Assembly (NCBI RefSeq): GCF_023284025.1
Contig: NZ_JAKIKR010000011.1
Coordinates: 1-64,000 of the forward strand
DNA from: Shewanella abyssi
Lineage (GTDB): Bacteria > Pseudomonadota > Gammaproteobacteria > Enterobacterales > Shewanellaceae
Reading direction: 5' to 3'
DNA length: 64,000 nt
Below, piece after piece: positions 8,327 to 18,900 of this stretch. The notes beneath the pieces were generated by a model. It did not search any database and was not told the DNA's origin. It was given only the letters and a program-made list of their open reading frames with translations. A program made the position numbers and the translations under genes. Numbering within the stretch: the stretch's first letter is position 1; each line of letters opens with the position of its first letter.

Positions 8327-8975
8327 AACCTTTGCTCACTTATTATTTTTATTCAACAAAGATAGTTATCTATTGCCCCACCCCAAAACCGATGCGAACT
8401 ATGTTAGTTATTTAACTTTTTTGCTTAAAAAGTGCGATTCCCCATCAAGGTAATGACTTTACGATATGAATTCAAGCACTCGTTGCTTACATTTTGTATC
8501 ACGCATAATTTCGACTTGTAAACGTACACAAGTAAGCGTAATAAGCTGTATTTAAACAGCTTTAATTTCAGTAATCAATTGTCACGGCAATGGGAACAGC
8601 ATTGGCAGTTGATGGCTGGACAACTGACAGCAACAAATACTTAACAACTTGTATCAAATATATCAATCCGCGCGTCAAAGTTAAAACACAAGCCGTAAAA
8701 CATTCCACTAAACAGCACAAGTCACAGCAAAATATTCATCCGTAACACCGGCAGCAAGCAGAGATTAACACTGGCAATACCATTCATCACAGCAACCCCA
8801 AAGAAGGCGTCAATCGAAGATTGCTGATACAAACAGGGTCCGAATGCATAAAGCACATAACCCAATGCAAATTACGCATTGGATTATTTAACCCTCCGCG
8901 TTTAAAAATCGTCCTTGAAAAATGTCCCAGTTCTGAGAATTAACCCATTCAAAATAAAAAAATAGGGAACAATCA
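8327..8975. promoter_or_regulatory. Divergent control region, LysR copy 1 / S8 protease 1
   Basis: About 650 bases without a credible gene. It contains AACAACTTGTATCA at 8643-8656, a 14-mer that recurs exactly at 15710-15723 before the second protease, and a further TTGTATCA at 8494-8501. A 7-bp inverted repeat (CCAATGC at 8862-8868 / GCATTGG at 8876-8882) lies about 95 bases before the protease start. These are candidate operator or leader elements; none matches a site I can name. Confidence 0.45.
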
Positions 8976-11900
8976 ATGAAGTTAAAAAAAATCAGCCTGA
9001 TGACCATAGCAGCAATTTACGCTGCGGGAGCAGGCAGCGTGGCAGCTTCAGGGCCAGAAACAGACAATGGTATCCGCAGCATTGTCATTACAGATGCAAT
9101 ACTCAAATACAATGAAGAGCTCAATTCAGGAAAGGACCGCGCGGGCAATGCGCAAACTCGCCCTAACAGCAATGGTAAAAATGTTCACCGCGGGGTAGCA
9201 CTCACGCGTGACGGTAAGGTGCCTTTCAAGTATCAAAAGGGGCTCACTGGCGAACAAACCTATATTATTGAGCTAAGTGAAAAGCCAGTGTCACTCTATA
9301 GAGGGGGAACGGAGCAGTTTCAAGCGACCTCGCCGACGGTTAACACTGTGCCAGCCATGCTCAACCCTAGGGGCTACAACAAACTTGATATCAATAGCAA
9401 TGCAGTGAAGCGCTACAGCCAATACCTTACTCAAAAGCAAGACAATATCTTATCGCAGATCTCGGCTACAGTAGGCGGTAATCTTGATATAAAGAATCGC
9501 TATACCCTAGCGTTTAACGGCATGGCAATGCGCATGACCCAAGAGCAAGCTGCGCGTACTGCCGAGCTTCCTGGTATTCGTAATGTCAGCATAGAGAAAA
9601 TGTATGAACTTCATACCGACAATGGCCCTAAGCATATTGGTGCTGATGGGCTTTGGACAGGCAGTGCGGCCGATGACAAATACAAGGGTGAAGGCATAGT
9701 TGTTGGTGTGCTCGATACGGGGATCAATTCGGATCACCCCTCTTTCGCCGCAGTTGCCGGTGACGGTTACGTCCACACCATGCCCACTCGATACGATGGC
9801 TACTTAGGTGACTGTGAAAAAGCCGAATTTGCTAGCATGTGTAACGATAAGCTTATCGGTGTCCGCTCCTACGAGAGTATCACCGACAGCTATATGGACG
9901 CTGCCTTCCAACCAGAAATGCCATGGTGGGATATTAGCAATCCTAAACGGCCACAAAACGGTGAAGACTACAACGGTCATGGTTCTCACACAGCATCTAC
10001 CGCAGCGGGTAATGAACTGATGGATGTAGATTATGTTGTGCCGCTTCCCGCAGAAGCCGGTGATGGAGTAGCAACCGGCCTTACATTCGCTAAAGTCTCT
10101 GGCGTCGCCCCCCGGGCCAACATCATCATGTACCAAGTCTGCTTCCCCGGTGATGGCAGCTATGGTGATGGCTACGGTGGCTGTCCAGGCTCTGCATTAC
10201 TCGCAGGCATTGAGGATGCGGTCGCAGATGGTGTAGACGTTATCAACTACTCGATCGGTGCCACCTTCGGTACTTTTCCTTGGGATGACCCAATGGAGCT
10301 CGGGTTTCTTGCCGCGCGAGAATCCGGCATTTCAGTATCGGCGTCTGCGGGTAACGCATACGATCCTAATTATGCAACGCAAGCTCGTGGAGCAATCGAT
10401 CACTTCTCACCTTGGTTGACCTCGGTTGCCGCCACCACCCATGGCCGCGAGATCGCCGTTGAAGGCAAGATGCTGACAGCAGCTTCTGGCGGAGATCAGC
10501 CTCTTGCAGAGCTGATTGGTGCAGGCATCACAGATGAGTACACGGGTTCAGTTGTCGAAGCGAAAGCCTATGGTAGCGAATATGAGATGTGTAATGAGGC
10601 ATTCCCAGCGGACTTCTTCGCTGTAAACCCCGACGGTGATCCATATGCAACCGCGCCAATTGTGGTCTGTAAGCGTGGTGATATCGCCCGTGTTACCAAG
10701 GCGACGAATGTCGAGGCCGGTGGCGCCGGTGGATTTATTCTGTGGAACGCGAGTTCTTCCGAGCCTATTCATAATGACCCCTATTCAATCCCAGGCATTA
10801 ACATCGACAATGGTAGTTACTACGGCAATAACAGCAACGACTATTATGGCCTCCGAGACTGGTTAGCATCGGGCTCAGATCATACATTAACCATTTCCGC
10901 TTCAGAGGTTATCACCAGAGAGCGTACTGCCGATTATGTTGCAGACTTCTCATCACGTGGACCTAACCTTGAAGCGCCAGATGTGATGTCACCAAACCTT
11001 GCCGCGCCAGGAGTCGATATTTACGCCGCTTGGGCCGATGAGATGCCGTTTAGCATGTATGGTATGCCCGCAGATTATTCCGCAATTAGCGGAACCTCAA
11101 TGGCTGCACCACATGTAGCTGGTGCGATGGCCCTATTGACTCAGGCACATCCAGAATGGAGTCCAGCTCAAATTCAATCTGCGTTAATGACAACGGCTTC
11201 ATTAGAGGGAGTAACGCGTTCTCGTGATGCTTACCCATTTGATCCAGTCGCTGCAGGTTCTGCCGATGCGGGTAGTGGTGTTATCAACGTGGCTCGTGCT
11301 AATAACGCCGGTCTGTTACTCGATGAAACCACTGAGAACTACCGTGCAGCTAACCCAAATAATGGCGGTAATGTTCATAGCTTGAATCTACCCTATTTTT
11401 TCCACGATAGCTGTGCCGGTACTTGTACGCTAATGCGCATAGTCACCGCGACTCAAGATGGGACTTATACGGTTGAAGCGACACCTGATATGCTCGATGG
11501 TGCACCTATGCTTGAACTTGAAGTCGCTCCGAAGACTTTCACCTTGAAAGCGGGGGAATCACAAGCGATCAGGTTAACGGCTAACGTTCTCGAAGTTGAG
11601 GCCATTGGCGCAGACTCTTCCAGTCTACAGCTAAGCGGTAATGTGGTACTGACACCGCAAGATAGCAGTGTACCGACGCAGCATATGCCTGTCGGCATAC
11701 GCTTTAGCGGCGACAACTTACCGTCAGAAATATCAGGCATCATTCATCGTGAACAGGGCCATACCCTGACACCGATGCTAAATACAGCAGAGATACAGTC
11801 ACTAAACTCTAAGGTGTTTGGTTTGGCCAAAGGCCAACGCTTTGAATTCCAGCTCCCAACCGCAAATGCACGTCTATATTCTGACGGACTAACCGTGGCG

Positions 11901-13955
11901 GAGATAGAGGCCGATGGCGGCGCTAAAGTCACCTTCTTCGATGTACCAGAAGGCACTAAACGCGTTGTTTGGGAAGTGTTATCAGCACCTAAGCATGCTT
12001 ATACCTCAATCGATATCGGTATGGATATCAACGAAGATGATGAGATCCAATGGTTAGATGAAGCTATCTGCTATTCATACACAGATAATGGCGATTTTTG
12101 TGCCATCAACGATCCCGTACCGGGTCGCTACTGGGCCATTGCGGCAAACTGGAAATGGGGGTATGAAGACCCTAAAAACTTAGCCGACGAGTTTATCGTA
12201 AGCTTAGGCATCGTAGGTGGATCAGATGACGTCAACATAACAGTAGAAGGCCCGGCCTCTACTGACGGTTTAACGCCTTATCAATTGAAACTCAACTATA
12301 ACTTACCTGGTGCAATGGAAGGGGATACCTACTATGGCGTTGTCGGCTTAGGTAGCGATGAATATAACGCAACCAACCTTGGTGACTTTGCCGTGAAACT
12401 GCAACACTTCGGCTCAGACACCCGCATTGACGCCTCGCAAACTGCCGCTAAAGTGGGTGACATAATAGACTTTAGCGTTGAACTAGCGCCTAACCTATTA
12501 GGTGCAGAGCGTGAGTTCACCGTTAACACCACACTTACAGAAGGTATGCAGCTCATTGAGGAGTCCATCGTCGTTGGCGGTATCGGTGATTATGTCGATG
12601 GAATGACACTTGATGGCAACACTATCAGCATCAGTGCGGCGCAAGTCTCGTCGAGCGATATGCCACGTCACTATGTATATACGACCAACCTAACCGATGC
12701 GACATGTAAGGTGCCATATGGTGAAGATGAGACCTTCTATGATCTGCCGATGCAAGGCTATAGTCATATGGGGATCAGTGGTTATTCAAATCAAATTCTT
12801 CGTATTCCGTTAGCGGCGAGTGGCTTACCCCATGTACCACTTTATGGTAACCCAGAGGTCTTTGGTCAAGATGTGCTATCTATCTCACCCTTTGGTTATG
12901 TGCAGTTCGATCCTATGAATGAGTTTTGGAATATAAACTTAGCATTTGATGATAACTTCCAAAACTTCCCAGACACTATGGTGGCACCACTTTGGCGTGG
13001 CGATGTAAGAATGCCTGAAGCCAGCATAAATTGGGATACTTACCGCTGGCAAAACGTGGTTTACGGTGCTGTTACCAACAAGCACTACATCTTCCAGTGG
13101 GATGGCGGTGAAGAGTGGGCCGCGTTCTTTAGCGGTAATGTAAACCCTGATCCCGATGCAAAGTTCAATATTCAGACCATTATTGCGACGGATATTAGCT
13201 TCGATAACGAAAGCCCCGAAGTGATCTTCGCCTACAAGACCCTAAGCACAAGTAATGATCAGTTTGGTTCAATCGGCCTACACGGATATTGGGGAGAGCG
13301 CGCACCATTCGGTCCAGCTAATGGCTGGTATAATGATGGTTTTGCCTACGGCGATGTCGATGAAAAGGTCAGCGAAGGCATGGTGATCTGTGCCGACTAT
13401 CGAGGCCCAGAGCAAACAGCCATGTCACTGAAGTTCTCGGCCCGAGTCTCTGCCGGTGCTATTGGTGCAGACAGCATGGTAACGGTTGAGTCTCAATATG
13501 CCGATTCAGAGATGGTCACAGCCAGCCACATTGTGTCGACAGCGAGTAACATCACCGTTGCACCTATGTCAGATATGATGATGGAAGAAAATACCATCCT
13601 TGAAGGCTTGAACGTCATTTACAACGACGTAAAAGGCACGGCTAACGGCGTGACGGTTAGCGGCGAGAACATTACCGCAGTCGTTAACGCTGAGACATTT
13701 GCGATTACCCCGGATGCCGACTGGCATGGTACCACCCAAGTCACTGTGACCGTACACGATATGGCTTACCCGTCTGATCAAGCATCAACGAGCTTTATGC
13801 TTACAGTTAAGTCGGACGGTGTGGACCCCACTCCACCACCAGTAACCACTCCTCCAGTAGTAGAGGAATCGGATGATTCGAGTGGTGGTAGCTTAGGCTT
13901 CTTAGCCCTTGCGCTACTCGGCTTGATTGCAAGCTCTCGACGTAAACGTGGTTAA
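8976..13955 (+). CDS. Giant secreted S8 (subtilisin-like) serine protease 1 with GlyGly-CTERM
   Basis: A 1659-residue secreted protease. Order: signal peptide (residues 1-25), inhibitor I9-type propeptide (about 80-205), S8 catalytic domain with Asp247 ('GVLDTGIN'), His335 ('NGHGSHTAS') and Ser708 ('SGTSMAAPHVAG'), a PA domain inserted between His and Ser (about 510-630), Ig/Big-like beta domains, and a C-terminal tail DDSSGGSLGF + hydrophobic stretch + SSRRKRG. The tail is a GlyGly-CTERM signal, expected to be cut by a rhombosortase after type II secretion. Acts outside the cell or on its surface, presumably on proteins as nutrients. AGGGAA precedes the ATG. Paralogue of the protease at 15982: the signal peptide, C-terminal domain and terminator are strongly conserved, the middle much less. 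Confidence 0.95.
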   Translation: MKLKKISLMTIAAIYAAGAGSVAASGPETDNGIRSIVITDAILKYNEELNSGKDRAGNAQTRPNSNGKNVHRGVALTRDGKVPFKYQKGLTGEQTYIIELSEKPVSLYRGGTEQFQATSPTVNTVPAMLNPRGYNKLDINSNAVKRYSQYLTQKQDNILSQISATVGGNLDIKNRYTLAFNGMAMRMTQEQAARTAELPGIRNVSIEKMYELHTDNGPKHIGADGLWTGSAADDKYKGEGIVVGVLDTGINSDHPSFAAVAGDGYVHTMPTRYDGYLGDCEKAEFASMCNDKLIGVRSYESITDSYMDAAFQPEMPWWDISNPKRPQNGEDYNGHGSHTASTAAGNELMDVDYVVPLPAEAGDGVATGLTFAKVSGVAPRANIIMYQVCFPGDGSYGDGYGGCPGSALLAGIEDAVADGVDVINYSIGATFGTFPWDDPMELGFLAARESGISVSASAGNAYDPNYATQARGAIDHFSPWLTSVAATTHGREIAVEGKMLTAASGGDQPLAELIGAGITDEYTGSVVEAKAYGSEYEMCNEAFPADFFAVNPDGDPYATAPIVVCKRGDIARVTKATNVEAGGAGGFILWNASSSEPIHNDPYSIPGINIDNGSYYGNNSNDYYGLRDWLASGSDHTLTISASEVITRERTADYVADFSSRGPNLEAPDVMSPNLAAPGVDIYAAWADEMPFSMYGMPADYSAISGTSMAAPHVAGAMALLTQAHPEWSPAQIQSALMTTASLEGVTRSRDAYPFDPVAAGSADAGSGVINVARANNAGLLLDETTENYRAANPNNGGNVHSLNLPYFFHDSCAGTCTLMRIVTATQDGTYTVEATPDMLDGAPMLELEVAPKTFTLKAGESQAIRLTANVLEVEAIGADSSSLQLSGNVVLTPQDSSVPTQHMPVGIRFSGDNLPSEISGIIHREQGHTLTPMLNTAEIQSLNSKVFGLAKGQRFEFQLPTANARLYSDGLTVAEIEADGGAKVTFFDVPEGTKRVVWEVLSAPKHAYTSIDIGMDINEDDEIQWLDEAICYSYTDNGDFCAINDPVPGRYWAIAANWKWGYEDPKNLADEFIVSLGIVGGSDDVNITVEGPASTDGLTPYQLKLNYNLPGAMEGDTYYGVVGLGSDEYNATNLGDFAVKLQHFGSDTRIDASQTAAKVGDIIDFSVELAPNLLGAEREFTVNTTLTEGMQLIEESIVVGGIGDYVDGMTLDGNTISISAAQVSSSDMPRHYVYTTNLTDATCKVPYGEDETFYDLPMQGYSHMGISGYSNQILRIPLAASGLPHVPLYGNPEVFGQDVLSISPFGYVQFDPMNEFWNINLAFDDNFQNFPDTMVAPLWRGDVRMPEASINWDTYRWQNVVYGAVTNKHYIFQWDGGEEWAAFFSGNVNPDPDAKFNIQTIIATDISFDNESPEVIFAYKTLSTSNDQFGSIGLHGYWGERAPFGPANGWYNDGFAYGDVDEKVSEGMVICADYRGPEQTAMSLKFSARVSAGAIGADSMVTVESQYADSEMVTASHIVSTASNITVAPMSDMMMEENTILEGLNVIYNDVKGTANGVTVSGENITAVVNAETFAITPDADWHGTTQVTVTVHDMAYPSDQASTSFMLTVKSDGVDPTPPPVTTPPVVEESDDSSGGSLGFLALALLGLIASSRRKRG

Positions 13956-14003
13956 CTAAAAGAGCAACTAGTTAAGCATTGCGATTTACTTAACCTTGTC
14001 ATT

Positions 14004-14030
14004 GGGCCCTCATTTGAGGGCCCCTTTGTT
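14004..14030 (+). terminator. Terminator after S8 protease 1
   Basis: Perfect 8-bp GC-rich stem (GGGCCCTC at 14004-14011, GAGGGCCC at 14016-14023) with a 4-base loop, followed by CTTTGTT. The same hairpin and its left flank CTTAACCTTGTCAT recur after protease 2. Confidence 0.85.
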
Positions 14031-14053
14031 TATCAACATTGACTTGGCTAAGT

Positions 14054-14240
14054 TCAATGACAGGGCTTGGTAACGAGTGACTTAAAATATTCAAGAAACA
14101 ATTTGTTAGTCCCATCGGGAACTCTAGACTTATGAAACACCACTCCATAATCAACTTTAATATCTGATGTTGTGGCTCTAGGTAAAGAGATAGGAAAACC
14201 TTTTAACCTTGGAGTATAAAGATATTTGTCAATTTCCGTA
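14054..14240 (-). pseudogene. LysR regulator remnant (internally deleted 3' end)
   Basis: Read on the minus strand, this gives 'TEIDKYLYTPRLKGFPISLP', 'RATTSDIKVDYGVVFHK' and a C-terminus ending in a TGA at 14056-14054. The first part matches the other LysR protein near 'EEYLYTPRLKDYQVALPRGT' and the second matches its extreme C-terminus ('VEYGMVTLKDK'), so about 75 residues are missing between them, and the whole N-terminal half with the DNA-binding domain is absent. It is closer to the copy at 14641 than to that at 7421. This appears to be what is left of a third LysR unit. Confidence 0.75.
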
Positions 14241-14556
14241 TCGAAGCATTGGATGGAAAAATGGACATCAGCTCAGTCAGCGGTGATATCAAAGCCAGTA
14301 AACTGACTGATAAAGTCATGCTGCATACCGTATCGGGTGACATCTCCAGCCGAGAGCTTGACGGAAAAGTAATCTTAGAAACGGTATCGGGTGATGCAAC
14401 GGTGGCCCTGGTGGCAGCATCACCAATAAGTTAAGCGGTGATAAGGTCTCTAAAGAGCAGTATTCACCACAAAAGTATCTAAAGTTCCAAGCGGGAGATG
14501 GTAGCGCGGACCTCAATGCGTCAACCATTAGCGGCGACATAAAGCTATCCAATTAG
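14241..14556 (+). pseudogene. Internally deleted copy of the DUF4097 gene 3' part
   Basis: Nearly identical to 6761-7344. Positions 14261-14394 differ from 6781-6914 by two bases, and the last 150 bases again differ from 7190-7344 by about two. Two blocks are missing: one falls between repeated GGTATCGGGTGA motifs (about 6915-7023 of the parent), one between short GGTGGC-like repeats (about 7030-7190). The second shifts the frame, so no product of the original type is made; a short open frame 14249-14434 results. There is no signal peptide or start region. Confidence 0.85.
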
Positions 14557-14601
14557 CAAACTGCAGCACAGATAGATTCTATAAGTTAAGGCTTAAAACA
14601 G

Positions 14602-14632
14602 GGCGCTAAAACTCACTATTTGGCGCCTTGTG
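14602..14632. terminator. Possible terminator between the DUF4097 copy and LysR copy 2
   Basis: Stem GGCGCTAAA (14602-14610) with TTTGGCGCC (14619-14627), one G-U pair, 8-base loop, then TTGTGTTT. Placed between converging reading directions just before the stop codon of the LysR gene. Confidence 0.5.
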
Positions 14633-14640
14633 TTTACGGA

Positions 14641-15537
14641 TCATCTGTTATTAATAAATTCGATAAACTCTTTAGTCGCTTGTGATAATACCTTGTCCTT
14701 TAACGTCACCATTCCATATTCAACTTCGATTTCAGGCATATTTAACACATTGAGTGTCGCGACCCTGCCAGCATCTAATTCTTTTTGGATAACTAAATCA
14801 GGTAATAAGCAAATAATGTCACTTTCATGCAGGGAATGAAGAATTGAATGGATCTCTTCAAATTTAACCAACCCGCTAAACCCCTTTCTTTCTATGTCAA
14901 ACAAGTCATCAAATAAACTCTCAATTTCATGGGGTGTCCCTCTAGGCAAAGCAACTTGGTAGTCCTTTAATCTAGGAGTATACAAGTATTCTTCACTTAA
15001 CAAAGGGTGCCCTGAACGACAGCAAAATATACCTTTTGATTGGCAAAATGGGATAATGTTTAAATCTGACTTTTGGTCTAATCTTGTTATTTTTGTCTCG
15101 CCCAAAAACAGATCAATCTCACCTTTAACGAGTAAATCATACAGTTCACTTACATACCTAAAGCAGAGCTCCATATTGTAGTTAGGATTATCTTTGGTGA
15201 ATTCACTTAATAACTCATTGAGAATGTGAGGCCCGGCTAGCACTCCCCCGCCCAACACTAGGTTACTTGCAACCTGACTCACATTTAGACTAATGTCAGA
15301 TTCTAAACTACTTACATTACCCAGTATTTTTTGACTATGCTCTAGCACAACACTGCCAAAATAAGTCAACTTCACATAGCGAGAATTTCGCTCCATTAAC
15401 TTCACATCTAGTATTTTCTCTAGACGCTGGATACTTCTTGATAAAGACGGTTGAGATATATTGAGTTGACCTGCTGCGAGGCTATAATTTTTATATTCAG
15501 CCAGGGTAACAAAATGTTTTAAATGCCTTAACTCCAT
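14641..15537 (-). CDS. LysR-family transcriptional regulator (copy 2)
   Basis: A 298-residue LysR-type regulator with an N-terminal winged helix-turn-helix ('YSLAAGQLNISQPSLSRSIQ', 'ILDVKLMERNS') and an effector-binding domain with 'FCCRSGHPLLSEEYLYTPRL'. Divergent from the second S8 protease, mirroring the arrangement of copy 1 and protease 1, so it probably controls that protease. The effector is unknown. More AT-rich codon choice than copy 1 at 7421. Confidence 0.9.
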   Translation of the reverse strand: MELRHLKHFVTLAEYKNYSLAAGQLNISQPSLSRSIQRLEKILDVKLMERNSRYVKLTYFGSVVLEHSQKILGNVSSLESDISLNVSQVASNLVLGGGVLAGPHILNELLSEFTKDNPNYNMELCFRYVSELYDLLVKGEIDLFLGETKITRLDQKSDLNIIPFCQSKGIFCCRSGHPLLSEEYLYTPRLKDYQVALPRGTPHEIESLFDDLFDIERKGFSGLVKFEEIHSILHSLHESDIICLLPDLVIQKELDAGRVATLNVLNMPEIEVEYGMVTLKDKVLSQATKEFIEFINNR

Positions 15538-15981
15538 ACCCTACCTATTTCAAAATGACTTAAAATACCTTTTTAAAGTTAACTGCACCTTAAATATTTC
15601 TTATTGTTAATATTTAAGCATAGGAAACTAACAATTATCACTGCGTATACAGTGAAGTTAAAAATACAAAAAATACGCTCTGATATCAACTGTTAAAAAT
15701 CACAAATGAAACAACTTGTATCACGTGTAACTAACTAACATTTTCAATCTTAAAAACAAAACCTGTTCTAGATTGAATTAATAAGCATTTTTCCAAACTC
15801 AAATTTAAATTGTATAAAATAGTGGTTTTACACCCTTTAAAATACCTTGTACCTATCCCTCTATGCCTTCTACGTATTGGATTCCCAACTCGAAAAAATC
15901 TAACAATCTACATACCGCGCTGCAACAGGTGGTTAATAAAAACAACGAATGCGTTTAATCCATATAAACGGGAAGACATAC
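15538..15981. promoter_or_regulatory. Divergent control region, LysR copy 2 / S8 protease 2
   Basis: About 440 AT-rich bases without a credible gene. It holds AACAACTTGTATCA at 15710-15723, identical to 8643-8656 in front of protease 1, at a similar distance from the protease start (272 versus 333 bases). This is the strongest candidate for a shared regulator site. Confidence 0.45.
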
Positions 15982-18900
15982 ATGAGACTAAAAAAAGTCA
16001 GTTTAATGACCCTAGCAGCAATATATGCTGCAGGGGCGGGTGCAGCAGGCACGGCTTCAAATAAAGAGACACTAATGTTTGGCGATATTAGCGTCAACCC
16101 TGTCAACATCTCCTCAGAAGAGTACAAAAAAATACAGGAAATTCAGAATGCGAGATTAAATAGAAGAGGATTAACCAACGGACCGAACCAACATCGAGCC
16201 GTCGCCAGCAATGAAAATATTCCTTTTCAGTTTGAATCTAACTTAGCCCCAGGCGAGCACACCTATATTATTCAGCTAATAGAGCAGCCTGTTGCCACTT
16301 ATGATGGCAGTATCGCCGGATATTCTGCAACGGCGCCCGCTGTCAGCCCTCAAGGTTTTGGCAAACAATCTAAAGCTAAGGTAAATACCCAATCGAGCGC
16401 GAGTCGCAGCTATGTAAACTACCTAGAAACTCGGCAAGCTAACATTCAGTTAGATATTAGTGGCGCGATTGGTCAGCAAGCTCAAGTTAGACAGTCATAC
16501 AAATATGCCTTTAACGGCATGAGTATCAATATGACTCAAGCCCAAGCTGCAAAAGCCGCTTCATTATCAGGAGTTAGAGCGGTAACCCGCTCTGTCATTT
16601 TAGAACTTCATACGGATGTAGGCCCACAGCACATTGGCGCTGACAAAATCTGGAGTGGCGAGACGACTAATGGCACTAAATTCACCGGCGCTGGTGTAAA
16701 AGTCGCTATTTTAGATACTGGTATTAACTCCAACCACCCCTCCTTCGCCGCCATGGGTGATGATGACATCGCCATTAAGAACCCACTGGGGAGCGGCAAC
16801 TACATTGGCGATTGTGCTAAAGAAGAGTTTGCTAATTTGTGTAATGACAAGCTCATAGGTATCCGTTCTTACACTGAAATTACCGACTCATACGGCGATC
16901 CAGTATTTCGCGATCAAGGTTGGTGGGCCGATTGGGATAGAGCACGACCGGCCAATGGTGAAGACTACAATGGGCATGGCTCGCATACCGCATCGACTGT
17001 TGCCGGTAATGTATTATTTGATGTGGCATACCAAGTATCAGAAGCAGGTTACGGTGATGACATAACAGGTCGTGATACAGAACTGGTGTTCCCCCGTGTT
17101 TCAGGTGTTGCACCCCACGCCAACATTATTGCGTATCAAGTGTGTTGGGCTGGAGGCGGAGGTGCCCCCTATGCAGGCTGCCCTCAAGAGGTCACTTTGA
17201 AAGCGATTGATGACGCCATTGCTGATGGCGTTGATGTGATTAACTACTCGATAGGTGGCTCTGAGCAATTTCCATGGGAATCACCCAGTGAACTTGCTTT
17301 CTTAGCCGCTCGAGAAGCGGGTGTATCGGTAGCAGCCTCTGCGGGTAATGCCGGTCAAGCGTGGATGGATCACGTTTCACCTTGGTTAACCAGTGTTGCA
17401 GCAACGACCCATGGTCGTGTTATTACCTCGAACCCAAAAACCATTGATAACTTTGAAGGTGGTGACGAAAGTCCAAGCCCTTACGGAGCAATGAGTGCCG
17501 CCTCAATAACCGGTGCCTATACAGGACCTGTAGTGTTAGCGGCAGATTACAATAGCGACAATGCAAGTTGTGATACCCCTTTTAACGCTGGGACGTTTAG
17601 TGCTCACCCTGATGGAAGTGCACTATCTGAGATGCCAATCGTAGTCTGCCAACGCAGCGATCAAGCCCGAGCAGCCAAAGCCGACAATATCAAAGTGGGC
17701 GGCGCGGCTGGCTTGATTCTTTATAACATCCAATCAGATTGGGAATACCCAACGGGTGCAGCAAAAGTTGAAGATTTCTACTCAATCCCAACTGCCCATG
17801 TTGGCAATTATGACGGTGGCAAGATTGTCACCTGGCTCGCTTCAGGTACCGGTCATCGCGCCAGTTTAAGCGATGGGTCACTGTTTACCGAAATGGGCGA
17901 AAGTGACACTTTAGCTGACTTTTCATCACGAGGACCTAGCACCACCAACCCCAATATTCTGGCGCCAACATTAGCAGCGCCTGGGGTTGATGTGTTTGCC
18001 GCTTATGCTAACGATCGTCTGTTTACGTTATCGGGTTATGGGATGAACTGGGCTGCGATTAGCGGCACATCTATGGCCTCACCCCACGTTGCAGGTGCGA
18101 TGGCATTAGTTAAAAATGCCCACCCTGATTGGACCCCTGCCGAGATCCAATCAGCACTAACCACCACGACCACAGAAGCTGGTTTTAGCTTTGATCAAGG
18201 CGGCGCAGGTGTGATTAACGTTGCAGCAGCCGTTAACGCATCATTAGTGTTAGATGAAACAGTTGAGAACTACACTAATGCTAACCCTAACGCTGGCGGC
18301 GATGTGTCAATGCTGAACACGCCATACATAGTGAATCGTGAGTGTAAAGGAAGCTGTAGCTGGTTTAGGACGGTAACCGCTACCGCAGACGGCTCTTGGA
18401 ATGTATCAGCTGAAGAGACTGGCTATGAAGGCGCTTCTTTGCTGGATTTGACGGTTTCACCGAGTCACTTCTCTTTGCAAGCAGGTGAAACTCAGCGCAT
18501 TGTGTTGACCGCTAAGTTACCTGATGTGGATTATCAGTCAGATTCACCATTAGGCGCGGGTAATACTAACGGCTACACCTTTTATGGCAAGTTAGCGATT
18601 ACGCCAACAGACAGCAGCAAGCCAGTACAAACACTGCCAATTATCACAACCTACAAGAAAGCTGACATTCCAGTGATTATTGAGGCAGACTTTGGTCGCG
18701 AACAAGGCTCTATGATGACAGCTGGCATGATGTTACCTGAGTCGCCTTCCATCACTGCCACAGTATTTGGTATGACTCAAGGTGAATTAAAGGAGTATCA
18801 CCTAAAACAGAATCAAGGCTGGCCAGATGAACTTGAAGATGCGCTACCAGCGGCAGATTCTCAAATTGGTTACCGTATGTTCAACGTGCCAGAGGGGACT

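Noticed and set aside
14249-14434. Open frame in the DUF4097 copy
   Set aside because: It is a frameshifted product of the internally deleted gene fragment without signal peptide; not a real gene.
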